Assembly (NCBI RefSeq): GCF_030068445.1
Contig: NZ_JAQPOK010000089.1
Location: 1-64,000 of the forward strand
DNA length: 64,000 nucleotides
Origin: Roseofilum halophilum BLCC-M91
GTDB lineage: Bacteria > Cyanobacteriota > Cyanobacteriia > Cyanobacteriales > Desertifilaceae
Reading direction: 5' to 3'
Below, one piece after another: positions 9,659-18,579 of the stretch; the stretch's first letter is position 1, and each line of letters opens with the position of its first letter. Made by a program: the position numbers and the translations under genes. The notes under the pieces were generated by a model. The model had not been told where the DNA came from. It worked only from the letters and a program-made list of their open reading frames with translations, and did no database searches.

Positions 9659-11020
9659 ATGGGACCTAGTTTAATGGATGAAAATTATCCACCTTCTGGT
9701 TTCAAGATAAGAGAACTAAAGAAAAACCTTGGTCAATACCAAGAAACGATTTATCGTTATTTCTTATCGATTGTCAAAAAAGAGAGTCCAGAGCAAGTTC
9801 TGAAAGAATTTAAGCAGTTATTTATTGCTCACCTAGAAGTTAGCAATAAAGCAGTTAATCAAGCCTTGTTTAATCTCGTATTTGCCAATCAAGAAGAAGA
9901 ATTTACTCATACCTTAAAACGGTGCTGTTATATTTTAATTAATAACTGGGAAGCCAGTAGACATCATGAAGCGGTTCAGGATTTAGTCAATAGTTTTGAA
10001 GATCAAACGATTGGTCGTCCTAGCCATTCTGCACCCATTAAAAGACTGAGAAAGTGGACGCTTAACTTTGTTAAGAGCAGCGACTATGAAGAAATCAAAC
10101 TTTTTTGTGCTAAGTTCGGTGTCGAAGAAAAGAATTGGAGTAATCGCTACACCTCCTATCTGTTAGTGCCCCAATATATTAACATCAAGAACTCTGCCGA
10201 ACAACGGCAAGCGGCTAAAGTGCGATCGCACGAACTTAAAGAAAAGTTCAAATTTGATTTAGCGATGTACACTACCCGGTCTCAGCTTACCCATAATCAG
10301 GACAGTGAACTGCCTCAAAATCCGACCCAGTTAGGGGATGAAGTGTTACATCTGATTAAAACGATCCTTCTGAGACGCGGGCCATACAATTATTTGAATT
10401 TAGCTCATATTTTCCTGCAACAAACTCAGGATATTAGTTATCAAGAATTCAAGCAGGCTCTCCAGCGTTACTTGGTGTTTTCTGTAGATGATACTGCTTT
10501 TATCCATTTAATTGAAAATAAGTTGTCAGTTCAGTTAAATAATCTCTATACTGACTATGACGATCTGCCGGTCAATAAAGCTCTGCTGCTGAGAACTTGT
10601 AACCGCGTTGTTGAATATCTGACCACTGAAGACCGGAAAACTCCTTCAAATTTATTTGTGCTGTGGGTGGCTCAAAATAATCCTCTGACGTTAGTGACGA
10701 TGATGCTGAAGTTGATCTTGATCAGTAAACCGACTAGGGTTCACCTGGAGGCTAGAATTGCGGATTTAATTCACTACTATAAAGATTATCCAGAAAATGA
10801 ATGTAAGTGGCTGATTAACTTTATGGAAGTGTTGAATATTGCTTTTGCGATTTATGCGGATAATGTCCAGTACAACTTAGTCCGCATTGACCAAAAGAGT
10901 TTGGGAAGTCAGTCGGCCTCGAATTTAGATAAATATCAGATTTTTTCCCAATTGCATATGGATAAACCTGTGGATTTTCTCCATGAAAATCACGAGGATT
11001 TTTTGGAGGAGGAAGAATGA
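9659..11020 (+). CDS. Hypothetical protein, 453 aa, alpha-helical
   Basis: Not recognised. From the ATG at 9659 the protein is 453 aa; a TTG at 9623 and an ATG at 9674 are alternative starts. The 9659 start has AGGGG about 11 bases upstream. The sequence looks largely alpha-helical, soluble and rich in Asn, Gln and Leu. No signal peptide, membrane helix or nucleotide-binding motif is visible. It ends in an acidic tail (HEDFLEEEE). The even codon use and long open frame support a real gene. A MITE-like repeat starts 7 bp after the stop. Confidence 0.8.
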   Translation: MGPSLMDENYPPSGFKIRELKKNLGQYQETIYRYFLSIVKKESPEQVLKEFKQLFIAHLEVSNKAVNQALFNLVFANQEEEFTHTLKRCCYILINNWEASRHHEAVQDLVNSFEDQTIGRPSHSAPIKRLRKWTLNFVKSSDYEEIKLFCAKFGVEEKNWSNRYTSYLLVPQYINIKNSAEQRQAAKVRSHELKEKFKFDLAMYTTRSQLTHNQDSELPQNPTQLGDEVLHLIKTILLRRGPYNYLNLAHIFLQQTQDISYQEFKQALQRYLVFSVDDTAFIHLIENKLSVQLNNLYTDYDDLPVNKALLLRTCNRVVEYLTTEDRKTPSNLFVLWVAQNNPLTLVTMMLKLILISKPTRVHLEARIADLIHYYKDYPENECKWLINFMEVLNIAFAIYADNVQYNLVRIDQKSLGSQSASNLDKYQIFSQLHMDKPVDFLHENHEDFLEEEE

Positions 11021-11026
11021 ACAATG

Positions 11027-11174
11027 ATATCAAATCCGCTTGAATACCATAATTAAAAATGTAGGGAGCAAGATGCTCCCACTCCAGTAATATCAAATAA
11101 TTGAGGGAGTGCGGGCATCTTGCCCGCTAGTTTAACTCATTTTCATGTCCGCTTGCGGAAACCGGACTTGATAT
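11027..11174. repeat. MITE-like palindromic element, copy 1
   Basis: 148-bp element with inverted ends: ATATCAAATCCG at the left and CCGGACTTGATAT at the right (11162-11174). Inside are the hairpins GGGAGCaagatGCTCCC and GCGGGCatcttGCCCGC and the palindromic end unit around TCCGCTTGCGGA. Related elements lie at 29394-29577 and from 40849. It fills the gap between the 453-aa gene and the MNT gene. Confidence 0.75.
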
Positions 11175-11189
11175 GACCTTGAGCTTCGT

Positions 11190-11525
11190 TCACACTTCAA
11201 TTCCCTCTTTTCGCACATTGCGATAAAATCCAGTTCTTGAGTTGTTCCAGGTTTCAGAAGTGGTAAAACAGCAACTTAAATATAGGTGATAATTCAAGCA
11301 CAAATCGCTAATAAATCCACTGATTCTTTTGATTTCGTCAAAATAGATAAATGAATGTTTCAGCACAATCAAAATATCGACATCGGAATCGATTTCAGCC
11401 TCCCCCCTTGCCTGGGAACCAAACAAAATCACTCGATCTAGATTGTTCTGATAAAGTTGTTGTAAATATTCTTTGAGGGTATTCGTTGCGATCGCCACTA
11501 GCGATCGCCTCTCTTTAAGAAGCAT
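11190..11525 (-). CDS. MNT-type nucleotidyltransferase domain protein
   Basis: 111-aa minimal nucleotidyltransferase, the family of MntA-like antitoxins that AMPylate HEPN toxins. The signature GS-x10-DxD is clear: G36 and S37 in LFGSQARGE, then D48 and D50 in SDVDILIVL. In typical modules a HEPN gene lies next to it. Here the downstream side holds a MITE-like repeat and the upstream side is ileS, so no partner is visible. The C-terminus (YRNVRKEGIEV) matches the usual end of this family, so the gene looks intact. It lies in the same direction as ileS but is separated from it by a terminator-like hairpin. Confidence 0.83.
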   Translation of the reverse strand: MLLKERRSLVAIATNTLKEYLQQLYQNNLDRVILFGSQARGEAEIDSDVDILIVLKHSFIYFDEIKRISGFISDLCLNYHLYLSCCFTTSETWNNSRTGFYRNVRKEGIEV

Positions 11526-11548
11526 AACCCTAATAGAATGTCAATATA

Positions 11549-11575
11549 TGTAGGGGCTTTCCGGCCGCCCCTACA
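11549..11575. terminator. Palindrome downstream of ileS
   Basis: TGTAGGGGC and GCCCCTACA form a perfect 9-bp stem around a 9-nt loop, three bases after the ileS stop codon. It may stop transcription, although no long T run follows. The same GTAGGGGC...GCCCCTAC ends occur just after gnd (18361-18407) and in an ileS linker, so this is also a member of a dispersed repeat family. Confidence 0.5.
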
Positions 11576-11577
11576 CC

Positions 11578-14500
11578 TTAAAATTCCCCATCTAGGGCGG
11601 AAACGCACCGCTCGCAGAGGGTGGGATGTTCAGCGCTTTCGCCGATGTGGGTGGAATAGTTCCAGCAGCGATCGCACTTTTCGCCCTCTGCTTTCACCAC
11701 ACCAATCCCCAGAGTATCGCCTGCTGCCTTATGCTCTAACCCTTCTAACGCTTTTAGATCGTCCACCAATTCCACTTGGGAAGTAATGAACAGATAGCGC
11801 AGTTCATCCACTCCATTGCCAATAGTGACCTCTTCTGGAGTCTCCGATGGCGCATCTTCTACACTGAGGTCACTGAGCGGAGTCGAAGTGACCTCTTCTG
11901 CAACAGGTGCAAAACTGTCCACCGGTTCGGAGGCTTTTCCGGTTCCCATAAACTCTTGCACTGCCCGATTCACCTGACTCAAGAGAGCCGAGCGCTCTTG
12001 GGCATAGAACAGCCGTTGCCGCACAAACCAGATGGTATAGATAATGCCTACCAGTTCCAACAGGAGGGAGAAGATGGGCAACTTCAGCATCGATTGAGCC
12101 GTTGTCCAGCCTACATTTACCGTTGCTGCACCACCGACTAAGACGAATAGAGTCAAGAAGGCGCGGGGATAATCTTTTACCCATTGCCGCCATTGTTTCC
12201 ACCATCGGGTGGCAACTGCCATGAACTCGCCCAACGATCCTGGTTCCGTAGGGGCGGGTTCACCCAGATCTGGGTTGGAAGACCAAGCATTTCCTGAACC
12301 CGCCCCTACCGCGCTTTCTGGCGTTTCTGCCACGGGTTGCGGTTGCGGTTTGAGGGCGACGGAGAGTTCAGGGTTAAAGGCTTCTAACTGTTCCCGGAAC
12401 TTGGCATCGGCGACATAAAGCAAGACTTTGGCTTCTAGAGCCGAGCCGATCGCCTTAGCATTCCGTGCCCCTTCTAATACCTTATTCACTTCCATGCGAA
12501 TTTGGCGCAATTTTGTCCATTTTTCGGCTAACGGGGGATTGTGCCAATAGGGTTCAGTCACCAACCATCCCGCCTGAAAGACCGATTCATGGGGCGTTTT
12601 GTAGGGTAGATTTTGCCAGATGTCTTCTGCCATGTGGGAGAGTACGGGAGCGATCGCCCGTGCTAAGTTTTCCACGGCGATCGCCAGCACCGTCTGACAA
12701 CTGCGGCGACGTTTGCCATTTTCGGCACTGATATAGAGCCGATCTTTGGCAATATCCAGATAGAAATTAGACAAATCTACCACACAGAAATTCTGCACCG
12801 TTTGGAAGAAGCGGAAAAACTGATAACTTTCAAACGCCTCGGTGATTTGGGCGAACACTTCCCCCATGCGATGCAACATATACTGGTCTAACTCTGGCAT
12901 TTCCTCATAGGGGACGCGATCGCGCTCTGGATCGAAATCATATAAATTCCCCAACAGGAACCGGGAAGTATTGCGGATCTTGCGATACACATCCGATAGC
13001 TGTCTCAGAATCGTCTTCCCAATGGGCACATCGGAAGAATAATCCACCGAAGACACCCACAGACGCAGCACATCCGCGCCGTAGGGAGGAGCCTCCTTCT
13101 TATTGTTACCCCCATTAATAATGTCCAACGGATCGACCACATTGCCCAGAGACTTACTCATCTTCCGTCCCTGTTCATCCAAGGTAAACCCATGGGTTAA
13201 AACGCTCTTATAGGGAGCCATCCCCTGAGTCGCCACACTGGTGAGCAAACTAGACTGGAACCAGCCCCGGTGCTGATCGGAGCCTTCCAGATACAGATCC
13301 ACCGGATATTTCAACTCTTCCCGCGCCACTGCCACACCAGCCCAGGAACAGCCAGAGTCAAACCACACATCCATCGTATCCGTGCCTTTGCGGTAATTCT
13401 GCGCCTCTTTTTGATATTTGGGCGGTAATAATTCTTCTACAGAAAGAGTCCACCAAGCATCCGAACCCTGCTCGCCGATAATGGCTTTCACATGGTCAAT
13501 GGTTTCTTGGGTTAACAGAGCTTCTCTGGTTTCCTGGTGATAGAACACCGGAATGGGCAAGCCCCAACTCCGTTGTCTGGAAATACACCAATCCGATCGC
13601 TCCGAAACCATGGAAGTAATCCGGTTTTCGCCAGAAGCTGGAATCCATTTCACCGAGGCGATCGCCTCTAAAGCCGTTTCTCGGAACTTCTCCACCGAAG
13701 CAAACCATTGCTCAGTCGCCCGGAAAATCGTCGGTTTTTTAGTGCGCCAATCATAGGGATACTTATGCACATAGGGCGATTGTTTGATTAAAGCGCCCGC
13801 TTCCGTCAACGCCTCAATAATTGCCTGATTTGCATCCTTTAGCACATTTAATCCCGCAAATTTACCCGCTAACTGCGTAAACGTACCCGCATCATCTACC
13901 GGGGACAAAACCGGCAATCCATAGCGTTGACCCACCATAAAATCGTCTTGACCATGGCCAGGAGCCGTATGAACTAATCCCGTCCCCGACTCCGTAGTTA
14001 CATACTCTCCACCCACAACAATGGGAGACTCCCGGTTAAACAGAGGATGTTGATAGGTGCAATGCTCCAGATCCTGCCCCTTAACCTTCGCCTTCAGCGT
14101 CAGTTTAATCTCCAATTCTTCCGAGAGGCGGGCGATCGCCCCTTCTGCCACCAAGATATACTTCGGTAAAGTCCCTTGATCCGTGGCTTCACTCTCTGCA
14201 TCACTTCCTTTCGCAAATCCCTTACCCTTCGTCTTCCGGGTTCCTTTACCCCAAGGGGTTTCCACCACCGCATAGGTCAATGCTGGATTCACCGCTACCG
14301 CCAAATTACCCGGAATCGTCCAAGGTGTCGTCGTCCAAATAGCGACCCCCAAATCCGGCATAAACGGATTAAGCTGGGCAAACACCGCATCATTCAGATG
14401 CACCATCCGGAACACCCCATAGATACTATCAGAGGTATGGCCTTCCGGATACTCCAACTCAGCCTCCGCCAGAGCAGTGCGAGAACTCGGACTCCAATGT

Positions 14501-15090
14501 ACCGGTTTCAGACCCCGATAAATATAACCCTTGAGTACCATTTGCCCAAACACCTCAATTTGGGCCGCCTCATATTCCGGAGTCAGGGTTAAATAGGGAT
14601 TCTCCCAATTTCCCCAAATTCCATAGCGCTTAAAACTTTCTCGTTGTTCATCAACCGTTTTTTGGGCAAACTCGGCCGCTTTTTGCCGCAGGGTAATCGG
14701 CGTTAACTGCTTGCGCTCCGCCGACTTCATTGCCTGAAGCACCTTCAGTTCAATCGGTAGCCCATGACAGTCCCACCCCGGTACATAGCGGACTTTATGG
14801 CCTTGCAACAACTTGTATTTATTAATAATATCCTTAAGGATTTTATTCAACGCATGGCCCATATGCAGAGAACCATTAGCGTAGGGCGGGCCATCATGGA
14901 GAATAAACAAATCCCCCGGATTTTCTTGGGAGAGCTTTTCATAAATCTGATGATCTGCCCAAAATTGTTGCAGTTCCGGCTCTTTTTTGGTGGAATTTGC
15001 CCGCATATCAAAGCCAGTTTTGGGCAAATTAACAGTGGTTTTATAGTCTTTTGCTGCTGTCACGGTACTTATTGGGAGGGTTAGGGACAA
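11578..15090 (-). CDS. ileS: Isoleucyl-tRNA synthetase with inserted CAAD membrane domain
   Basis: Charges tRNA-Ile. Class I motifs are present: HMGH in [15 protein letters not shown] and KMSKS in [10 protein letters not shown]. The C-terminal zinc finger CDRCWNYS...CERC closes the protein. At 1170 aa it is about 200 residues longer than usual because of a segment at about 915-1090. This holds two hydrophobic helices, roughly 975-995 ([17 protein letters not shown]) and 1003-1025 ([15 protein letters not shown]), flanked by acidic/Pro-rich linkers. This matches the CAAD domain that anchors some cyanobacterial aminoacyl-tRNA synthetases to thylakoid membranes. Both linkers contain palindromic repeats (12248-12309 and 11866-11895). 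A smaller Lys/Gly-rich insertion lies in the editing domain. Confidence 0.96.
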   Translation of the reverse strand: MSLTLPISTVTAAKDYKTTVNLPKTGFDMRANSTKKEPELQQFWADHQIYEKLSQENPGDLFILHDGPPYANGSLHMGHALNKILKDIINKYKLLQGHKVRYVPGWDCHGLPIELKVLQAMKSAERKQLTPITLRQKAAEFAQKTVDEQRESFKRYGIWGNWENPYLTLTPEYEAAQIEVFGQMVLKGYIYRGLKPVHWSPSSRTALAEAELEYPEGHTSDSIYGVFRMVHLNDAVFAQLNPFMPDLGVAIWTTTPWTIPGNLAVAVNPALTYAVVETPWGKGTRKTKGKGFAKGSDAESEATDQGTLPKYILVAEGAIARLSEELEIKLTLKAKVKGQDLEHCTYQHPLFNRESPIVVGGEYVTTESGTGLVHTAPGHGQDDFMVGQRYGLPVLSPVDDAGTFTQLAGKFAGLNVLKDANQAIIEALTEAGALIKQSPYVHKYPYDWRTKKPTIFRATEQWFASVEKFRETALEAIASVKWIPASGENRITSMVSERSDWCISRQRSWGLPIPVFYHQETREALLTQETIDHVKAIIGEQGSDAWWTLSVEELLPPKYQKEAQNYRKGTDTMDVWFDSGCSWAGVAVAREELKYPVDLYLEGSDQHRGWFQSSLLTSVATQGMAPYKSVLTHGFTLDEQGRKMSKSLGNVVDPLDIINGGNNKKEAPPYGADVLRLWVSSVDYSSDVPIGKTILRQLSDVYRKIRNTSRFLLGNLYDFDPERDRVPYEEMPELDQYMLHRMGEVFAQITEAFESYQFFRFFQTVQNFCVVDLSNFYLDIAKDRLYISAENGKRRRSCQTVLAIAVENLARAIAPVLSHMAEDIWQNLPYKTPHESVFQAGWLVTEPYWHNPPLAEKWTKLRQIRMEVNKVLEGARNAKAIGSALEAKVLLYVADAKFREQLEAFNPELSVALKPQPQPVAETPESAVGAGSGNAWSSNPDLGEPAPTEPGSLGEFMAVATRWWKQWRQWVKDYPRAFLTLFVLVGGAATVNVGWTTAQSMLKLPIFSLLLELVGIIYTIWFVRQRLFYAQERSALLSQVNRAVQEFMGTGKASEPVDSFAPVAEEVTSTPLSDLSVEDAPSETPEEVTIGNGVDELRYLFITSQVELVDDLKALEGLEHKAAGDTLGIGVVKAEGEKCDRCWNYSTHIGESAEHPTLCERCVSALDGEF
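11866..11895. repeat. Palindromic repeat inside the ileS linker
   Basis: Arms GAGGTCACT (11866-11874) and AGTGACCTC (11887-11895) surround GAGCGGAGTCGA. The sequence resembles a common dispersed cyanobacterial repeat and is translated in frame in the linker between the CAAD helices and the zinc domain. Confidence 0.65.
12248..12309. repeat. Palindromic repeat inside the ileS CAAD linker
   Basis: A perfect 15-bp inverted repeat: GTAGGGGCGGGTTCA (12248-12262) and TGAACCCGCCCCTAC (12295-12309). An inner palindrome CCCAGATCTGGG lies at 12263-12274. It is translated as part of the N-terminal CAAD linker (about residues 928-948) without breaking the frame. Confidence 0.75.
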
Positions 15091-15195
15091 AAGGGTTCTG
15101 TAGTCAGATTGTAACAGGGAAGTTTATCGGCTTTTAAGGGCGATCGCCTCCCCGGTTAAAATCCAGGTGAGCATTTTATGGAACTTTATCAGCCA

Positions 15196-16713
15196 TTATC
15201 TCCGTTTCTTGCGTCTTGAAGACCGAGAACGAGAAGGTTTGCTCTCCTGAGTTTCTGTCGGTTCCGTAGATTCCGCTTCAGTTTCCTCATCCGTTTCTGG
15301 CTCCGATTCCGACTCGGATTCCTCGGAGTCTATAGAATCATCCTCCACCCCCTCTTCTTCCGTCGTCTCAGAAGACTCTGAAACCGTCTCCGGCAAGTCT
15401 GAACCCGAAGCTGGAGGAATTTCAGCATTTTCCGACTCAGAAGCATCTTCTGAACTTTTTTCATCTAGCAATGGCTCTGGTTCCGTTGGTGCTGGGGTTT
15501 CTTCCTCCACCCCTTCCGAAGTTTCCGGAGTCTCTGGAGTCTCTAGAGTCTCCGCCACCGCCTCCGGAGTTTCTGGAGTCTCTGGAGTCTCTAGAGTCTC
15601 CGCCACCGCCTCCGGAGTTTCTGGAGTTTCCGGAGTCTCTAGAGTCTCCGCCACCGCCTCCGGAGTTTCTGGAGTTTCCGGAGTCTCTAGAGTCTCCGCC
15701 ACCGCCTCCGGAGTTTCTGGAGTTTCCGGAGTCTCTAGAGTTTTAGCCACCGCCTCCTCCACCACTTCCGGTTCTGGAGTTTCCAGAGTCTCTAGAGTTT
15801 TAGCCACCGCCTCCTCCACCACTTCCGGTTCTGGAGTTTCAGCAGTTGATGACTCTGACTCCTCTTCAGTCCAAGTTTCCCCATCTGATGTTTCCCCATC
15901 GGAAGAAGGCGTTTCAGACGGCTTCGATTTTTGCAATCGCGCCGTCAAACTCTTCAAGAAACCCAAAACACTCGACAGAGTTTTAGACTTCGGTTCCGGA
16001 GCAGTAGCTGGAGGTTCTGGCGTTTGCGTCTCCAGTTCTGGAGATTCTGGTACAGACTCTAGAGTTTCCTGATTCTCTGGAGTTTCTTCTTCCAGCTCTT
16101 CCCTTGTTTCAGTTGCTTCAGTTGCTTCAGTCACCTCTGTCTGCTCACTCACCGATTCTCCTACCCCTTGCACCACCTCTGGTTCTGGCTCAGGTTCAGG
16201 TTCTGGAGATACAGGAGATTCAGGTTCAGCCATAGGCGCGTCTTCTGCACTCGGTTCCGGTTCACTCACCGTTTCCTCCGTGCCTACCGGGACAGGAGTT
16301 TCTGGAAGCGTTTCTCCTTCGGCAACAGGAACATCAGATTCTGGAGTCCGAGCATCAGGAACAGCCACCTCTGGAGCAGTCGATTTCTTAAACAAACGAT
16401 TCAGAGCGCCTAAACCATTTTGTTTTAACTCTTCCGCCTCCACAGGCGTTTGTTGGCCAGCAGGCGTTAATTGGCGACGCAAAGTTAGGGATTCCCAACC
16501 CAAATACAACAACAGGGGAACCGCCGCCATTTGACCGAGCATCACCGCACCCGTAAACCGTCCAGCACAAAACCAGAGGGTGAGGGCATAGAGAAAGCCT
16601 AGCCCACTCCAGATAAAATCACTTTTACGCCGATAAACTTCTGGAAAAAAGAAGAAAGCCATATAAAAGGCAAAACTTCCCAAACCAACGGCCAATGCCA
16701 GAATTCGTGCCAT
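15196..16713 (-). CDS. Ycf66-like membrane protein with acidic repeat tail
   Basis: The first 85 or so residues hold three hydrophobic segments: ILALAVGLGSFAFYMAFFFF, a second around FIWSGLGFLYALTLWF, and a third around AVMLGQMAAVPLLLYLGW. Their layout and sequence fit the Ycf66 N-terminal family of cyanobacteria and chloroplasts. The remaining 420 residues are disordered and rich in Glu, Pro, Thr and Ser. They include near-identical repeats of the type AVAETLETPETPETPE and end in a basic tip (RSSRRKKRR). The tail should lie on one side of the membrane, but its role is unknown. Family assignment is by recognition of the N-terminus only. Confidence 0.78.
   Translation of the reverse strand: MARILALAVGLGSFAFYMAFFFFPEVYRRKSDFIWSGLGFLYALTLWFCAGRFTGAVMLGQMAAVPLLLYLGWESLTLRRQLTPAGQQTPVEAEELKQNGLGALNRLFKKSTAPEVAVPDARTPESDVPVAEGETLPETPVPVGTEETVSEPEPSAEDAPMAEPESPVSPEPEPEPEPEVVQGVGESVSEQTEVTEATEATETREELEEETPENQETLESVPESPELETQTPEPPATAPEPKSKTLSSVLGFLKSLTARLQKSKPSETPSSDGETSDGETWTEEESESSTAETPEPEVVEEAVAKTLETLETPEPEVVEEAVAKTLETPETPETPEAVAETLETPETPETPEAVAETLETPETPETPEAVAETLETPETPETPEAVAETLETPETPETSEGVEEETPAPTEPEPLLDEKSSEDASESENAEIPPASGSDLPETVSESSETTEEEGVEDDSIDSEESESESEPETDEETEAESTEPTETQESKPSRSRSSRRKKRR
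15521..15835. repeat. 48-bp in-frame tandem repeat array
   Basis: Four nearly identical 48-bp units start at 15521, 15569, 15617 and 15665. Two longer diverged units (66 and 57 bp) follow to about 15835. Each 48-bp unit encodes 16 residues of the acidic tail of the Ycf66-like protein, so copy-number change would keep the frame. Confidence 0.9.
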
Positions 16714-16932
16714 ACCTGCTGAACCCTCTGTTACTAATTCTCTGTCTACAGCCTACAGGGTCATTTTACCGTGCTGACCCAGACTTAATCTCTTCTTTAC
16801 AGGACTATTTTACAGATCGGGCTAACCTTGTAGGTAATTTGCTGTTATAGCAGTTTCCGATGCAAACCGACATCATCGCAGAAGCAAGTGCTGTATAGCA
16901 AGCAATTGTTGGTTACACCAGTATATAAACTT

Positions 16933-18351
16933 ATGACACAGCCAAGTTTTGGTCTAATTGGCCTTGCAGTTATGGGTGAAAACCTAGCCCTAAACGTAGA
17001 ACGGAATGGATTTCCCGTAACGGTTTATAACCGAACTTATGCCAAAACTGAAGAGTTTATGGCCACCAGAGCCAAGGGGAAAAATTTCTTAGCCGCCCAA
17101 ACCCTGGAAGAGTTTGTGCAAAAACTCGATCGCCCGCGCAAAATTTTGATTATGGTAAAAGCAGGTAAACCCGTTGATGCCGTGATTAATAGCCTCAAGC
17201 CTTTGCTCGATGAAGGAGATATGATTATCGATGGCGGTAACTCCCTCTATGAAGATACCGAACGGCGCACCCAAGATCTAGAAGCCTGTAACCTAGGGTT
17301 TGTGGGCATGGGAGTCAGTGGCGGTGAAGAAGGAGCGCTCAATGGCCCCAGTTTAATGCCAGGGGGAACGCCAGCCGCCTACCAGGAATTAGAACCCATT
17401 GTCACCAAAATTGCCGCCCAAGTGGATGATGGCCCTTGTGTCACGTTTATTGGTAAAGGTGGAGCGGGTCATTATGTGAAAATGGTTCACAATGGCATTG
17501 AGTATGGCGATATGCAGTTGATTGCTGAGGCCTACGATTTGCTCAAAAATGCGGTCGGTTTAACCAATCCCGAACTCCATGAAGTGTTTAAGGAGTGGAA
17601 TGAAACCGAGGAACTCAATTCCTTTCTGATTGAGATTACTAGAGACATTTTTACAAAGATCGATCCAGAGACCAATCAGCATGTTATCGATCTGATTGTG
17701 GATGCAGCCGGTCAAAAAGGGACGGGACGCTGGACGGTGGTCACTTCTCTGGAATTGGGGGTCAGTATTCCCACGATTACGGCAGCCGTCAATGCTCGGA
17801 TTATCTCTTCGTATAAGGAAGAGCGGGTAGCAGCGTCTCAGGAGTTAACGGGGCCGAGTGGCCAATATGACGGAGATCTCAAAGCATTTATTCCTAAGAT
17901 TCGGGATGCTCTGTATTGCTCTAAAATTTGTTCCTATGCCCAGGGGATGGCGCTACTGAGTAAGGCTTCTCAGGAGTTTGGCTATGAGTTAAATCTGAGC
18001 GAGATTTCCCGCATCTGGAAAGGTGGATGTATTATTCGCGCGGGCTTCTTGGATAAGATTAAGGTGGCGTTTAAGGAGAATCCGAGTTTGCCTAATTTGT
18101 TGCTTGCTCCTGAGTTTAAGCAGACCATTCTAGACCGTCAGCAAGCTTGGCGGGAAGTGTTGGCTTTGGCTTGTCAGTTGGGGATTCCGGTTCCGGCTTT
18201 TAGTGCGTCCTTGGACTATTTTGATAGCTATCGTCGCGCGACGTTACCGCAGAATTTGACTCAAGCGCAACGGGATTTCTTTGGCGCTCATACCTATGAA
18301 CGGGTTGATAAACCGAGAGGGGAGTTTTTCCATAGTCAGTGGATGAGCTAG
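16933..18351 (+). CDS. gnd: 6-phosphogluconate dehydrogenase, decarboxylating
   Basis: Oxidises 6-phosphogluconate to ribulose 5-phosphate, CO2 and NADPH in the oxidative pentose phosphate pathway. The NADP-binding motif GLIGLAVMGENLALN is at the N-terminus. The catalytic segment GKGGAGHYVKMVHNGIEYGDMQ and the C-terminal LTQAQRDFFGAHTYERVD are conserved. I choose ATG 16933 over the upstream ATG 16888. The protein then begins MTQPSFGLIGL and has 472 residues, the family norm; the 15 extra residues would not fit. Confidence 0.97.
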   Translation: MTQPSFGLIGLAVMGENLALNVERNGFPVTVYNRTYAKTEEFMATRAKGKNFLAAQTLEEFVQKLDRPRKILIMVKAGKPVDAVINSLKPLLDEGDMIIDGGNSLYEDTERRTQDLEACNLGFVGMGVSGGEEGALNGPSLMPGGTPAAYQELEPIVTKIAAQVDDGPCVTFIGKGGAGHYVKMVHNGIEYGDMQLIAEAYDLLKNAVGLTNPELHEVFKEWNETEELNSFLIEITRDIFTKIDPETNQHVIDLIVDAAGQKGTGRWTVVTSLELGVSIPTITAAVNARIISSYKEERVAASQELTGPSGQYDGDLKAFIPKIRDALYCSKICSYAQGMALLSKASQEFGYELNLSEISRIWKGGCIIRAGFLDKIKVAFKENPSLPNLLLAPEFKQTILDRQQAWREVLALACQLGIPVPAFSASLDYFDSYRRATLPQNLTQAQRDFFGAHTYERVDKPRGEFFHSQWMS

Positions 18352-18360
18352 AGCAGAAGT

Positions 18361-18407
18361 GTAGGGGCTTTCCGCCTGTTTCCCTTGGGGACATGAAACG
18401 CCCCTAC
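18361..18407. repeat. GTAGGGGC palindrome after gnd
   Basis: GTAGGGGC (18361-18368) pairs with GCCCCTAC (18400-18407) around a spacer containing the word GGACATGAAA seen in other repeats of this window. It lies 9 bp after the gnd stop, and a related palindrome lies just after ileS. It may act as a transcript end. Confidence 0.55.
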
Positions 18408-18579
18408 ATCTTGTCTAATTGTTATGGGGAATGCATGACCAGCACGTGGCGCTATATTTTGCTAAATTGGTGAGGTAATCTTGATGCAGGGTGGCGGCGA
18501 TCGCCTCGGGTCGTCTGTTTCTCCTCTACCTATAGATTTCTTTGCCTACTTCCCCCAAGCGATTCAGAGCAAAAAGATT

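Noticed and set aside
15471-15746. 91-codon Pro/Glu/Ser-rich frame antisense to the Ycf66-like tail
   Set aside because: Arises from the 48-bp repeat read on the other strand; no start signal or homology.
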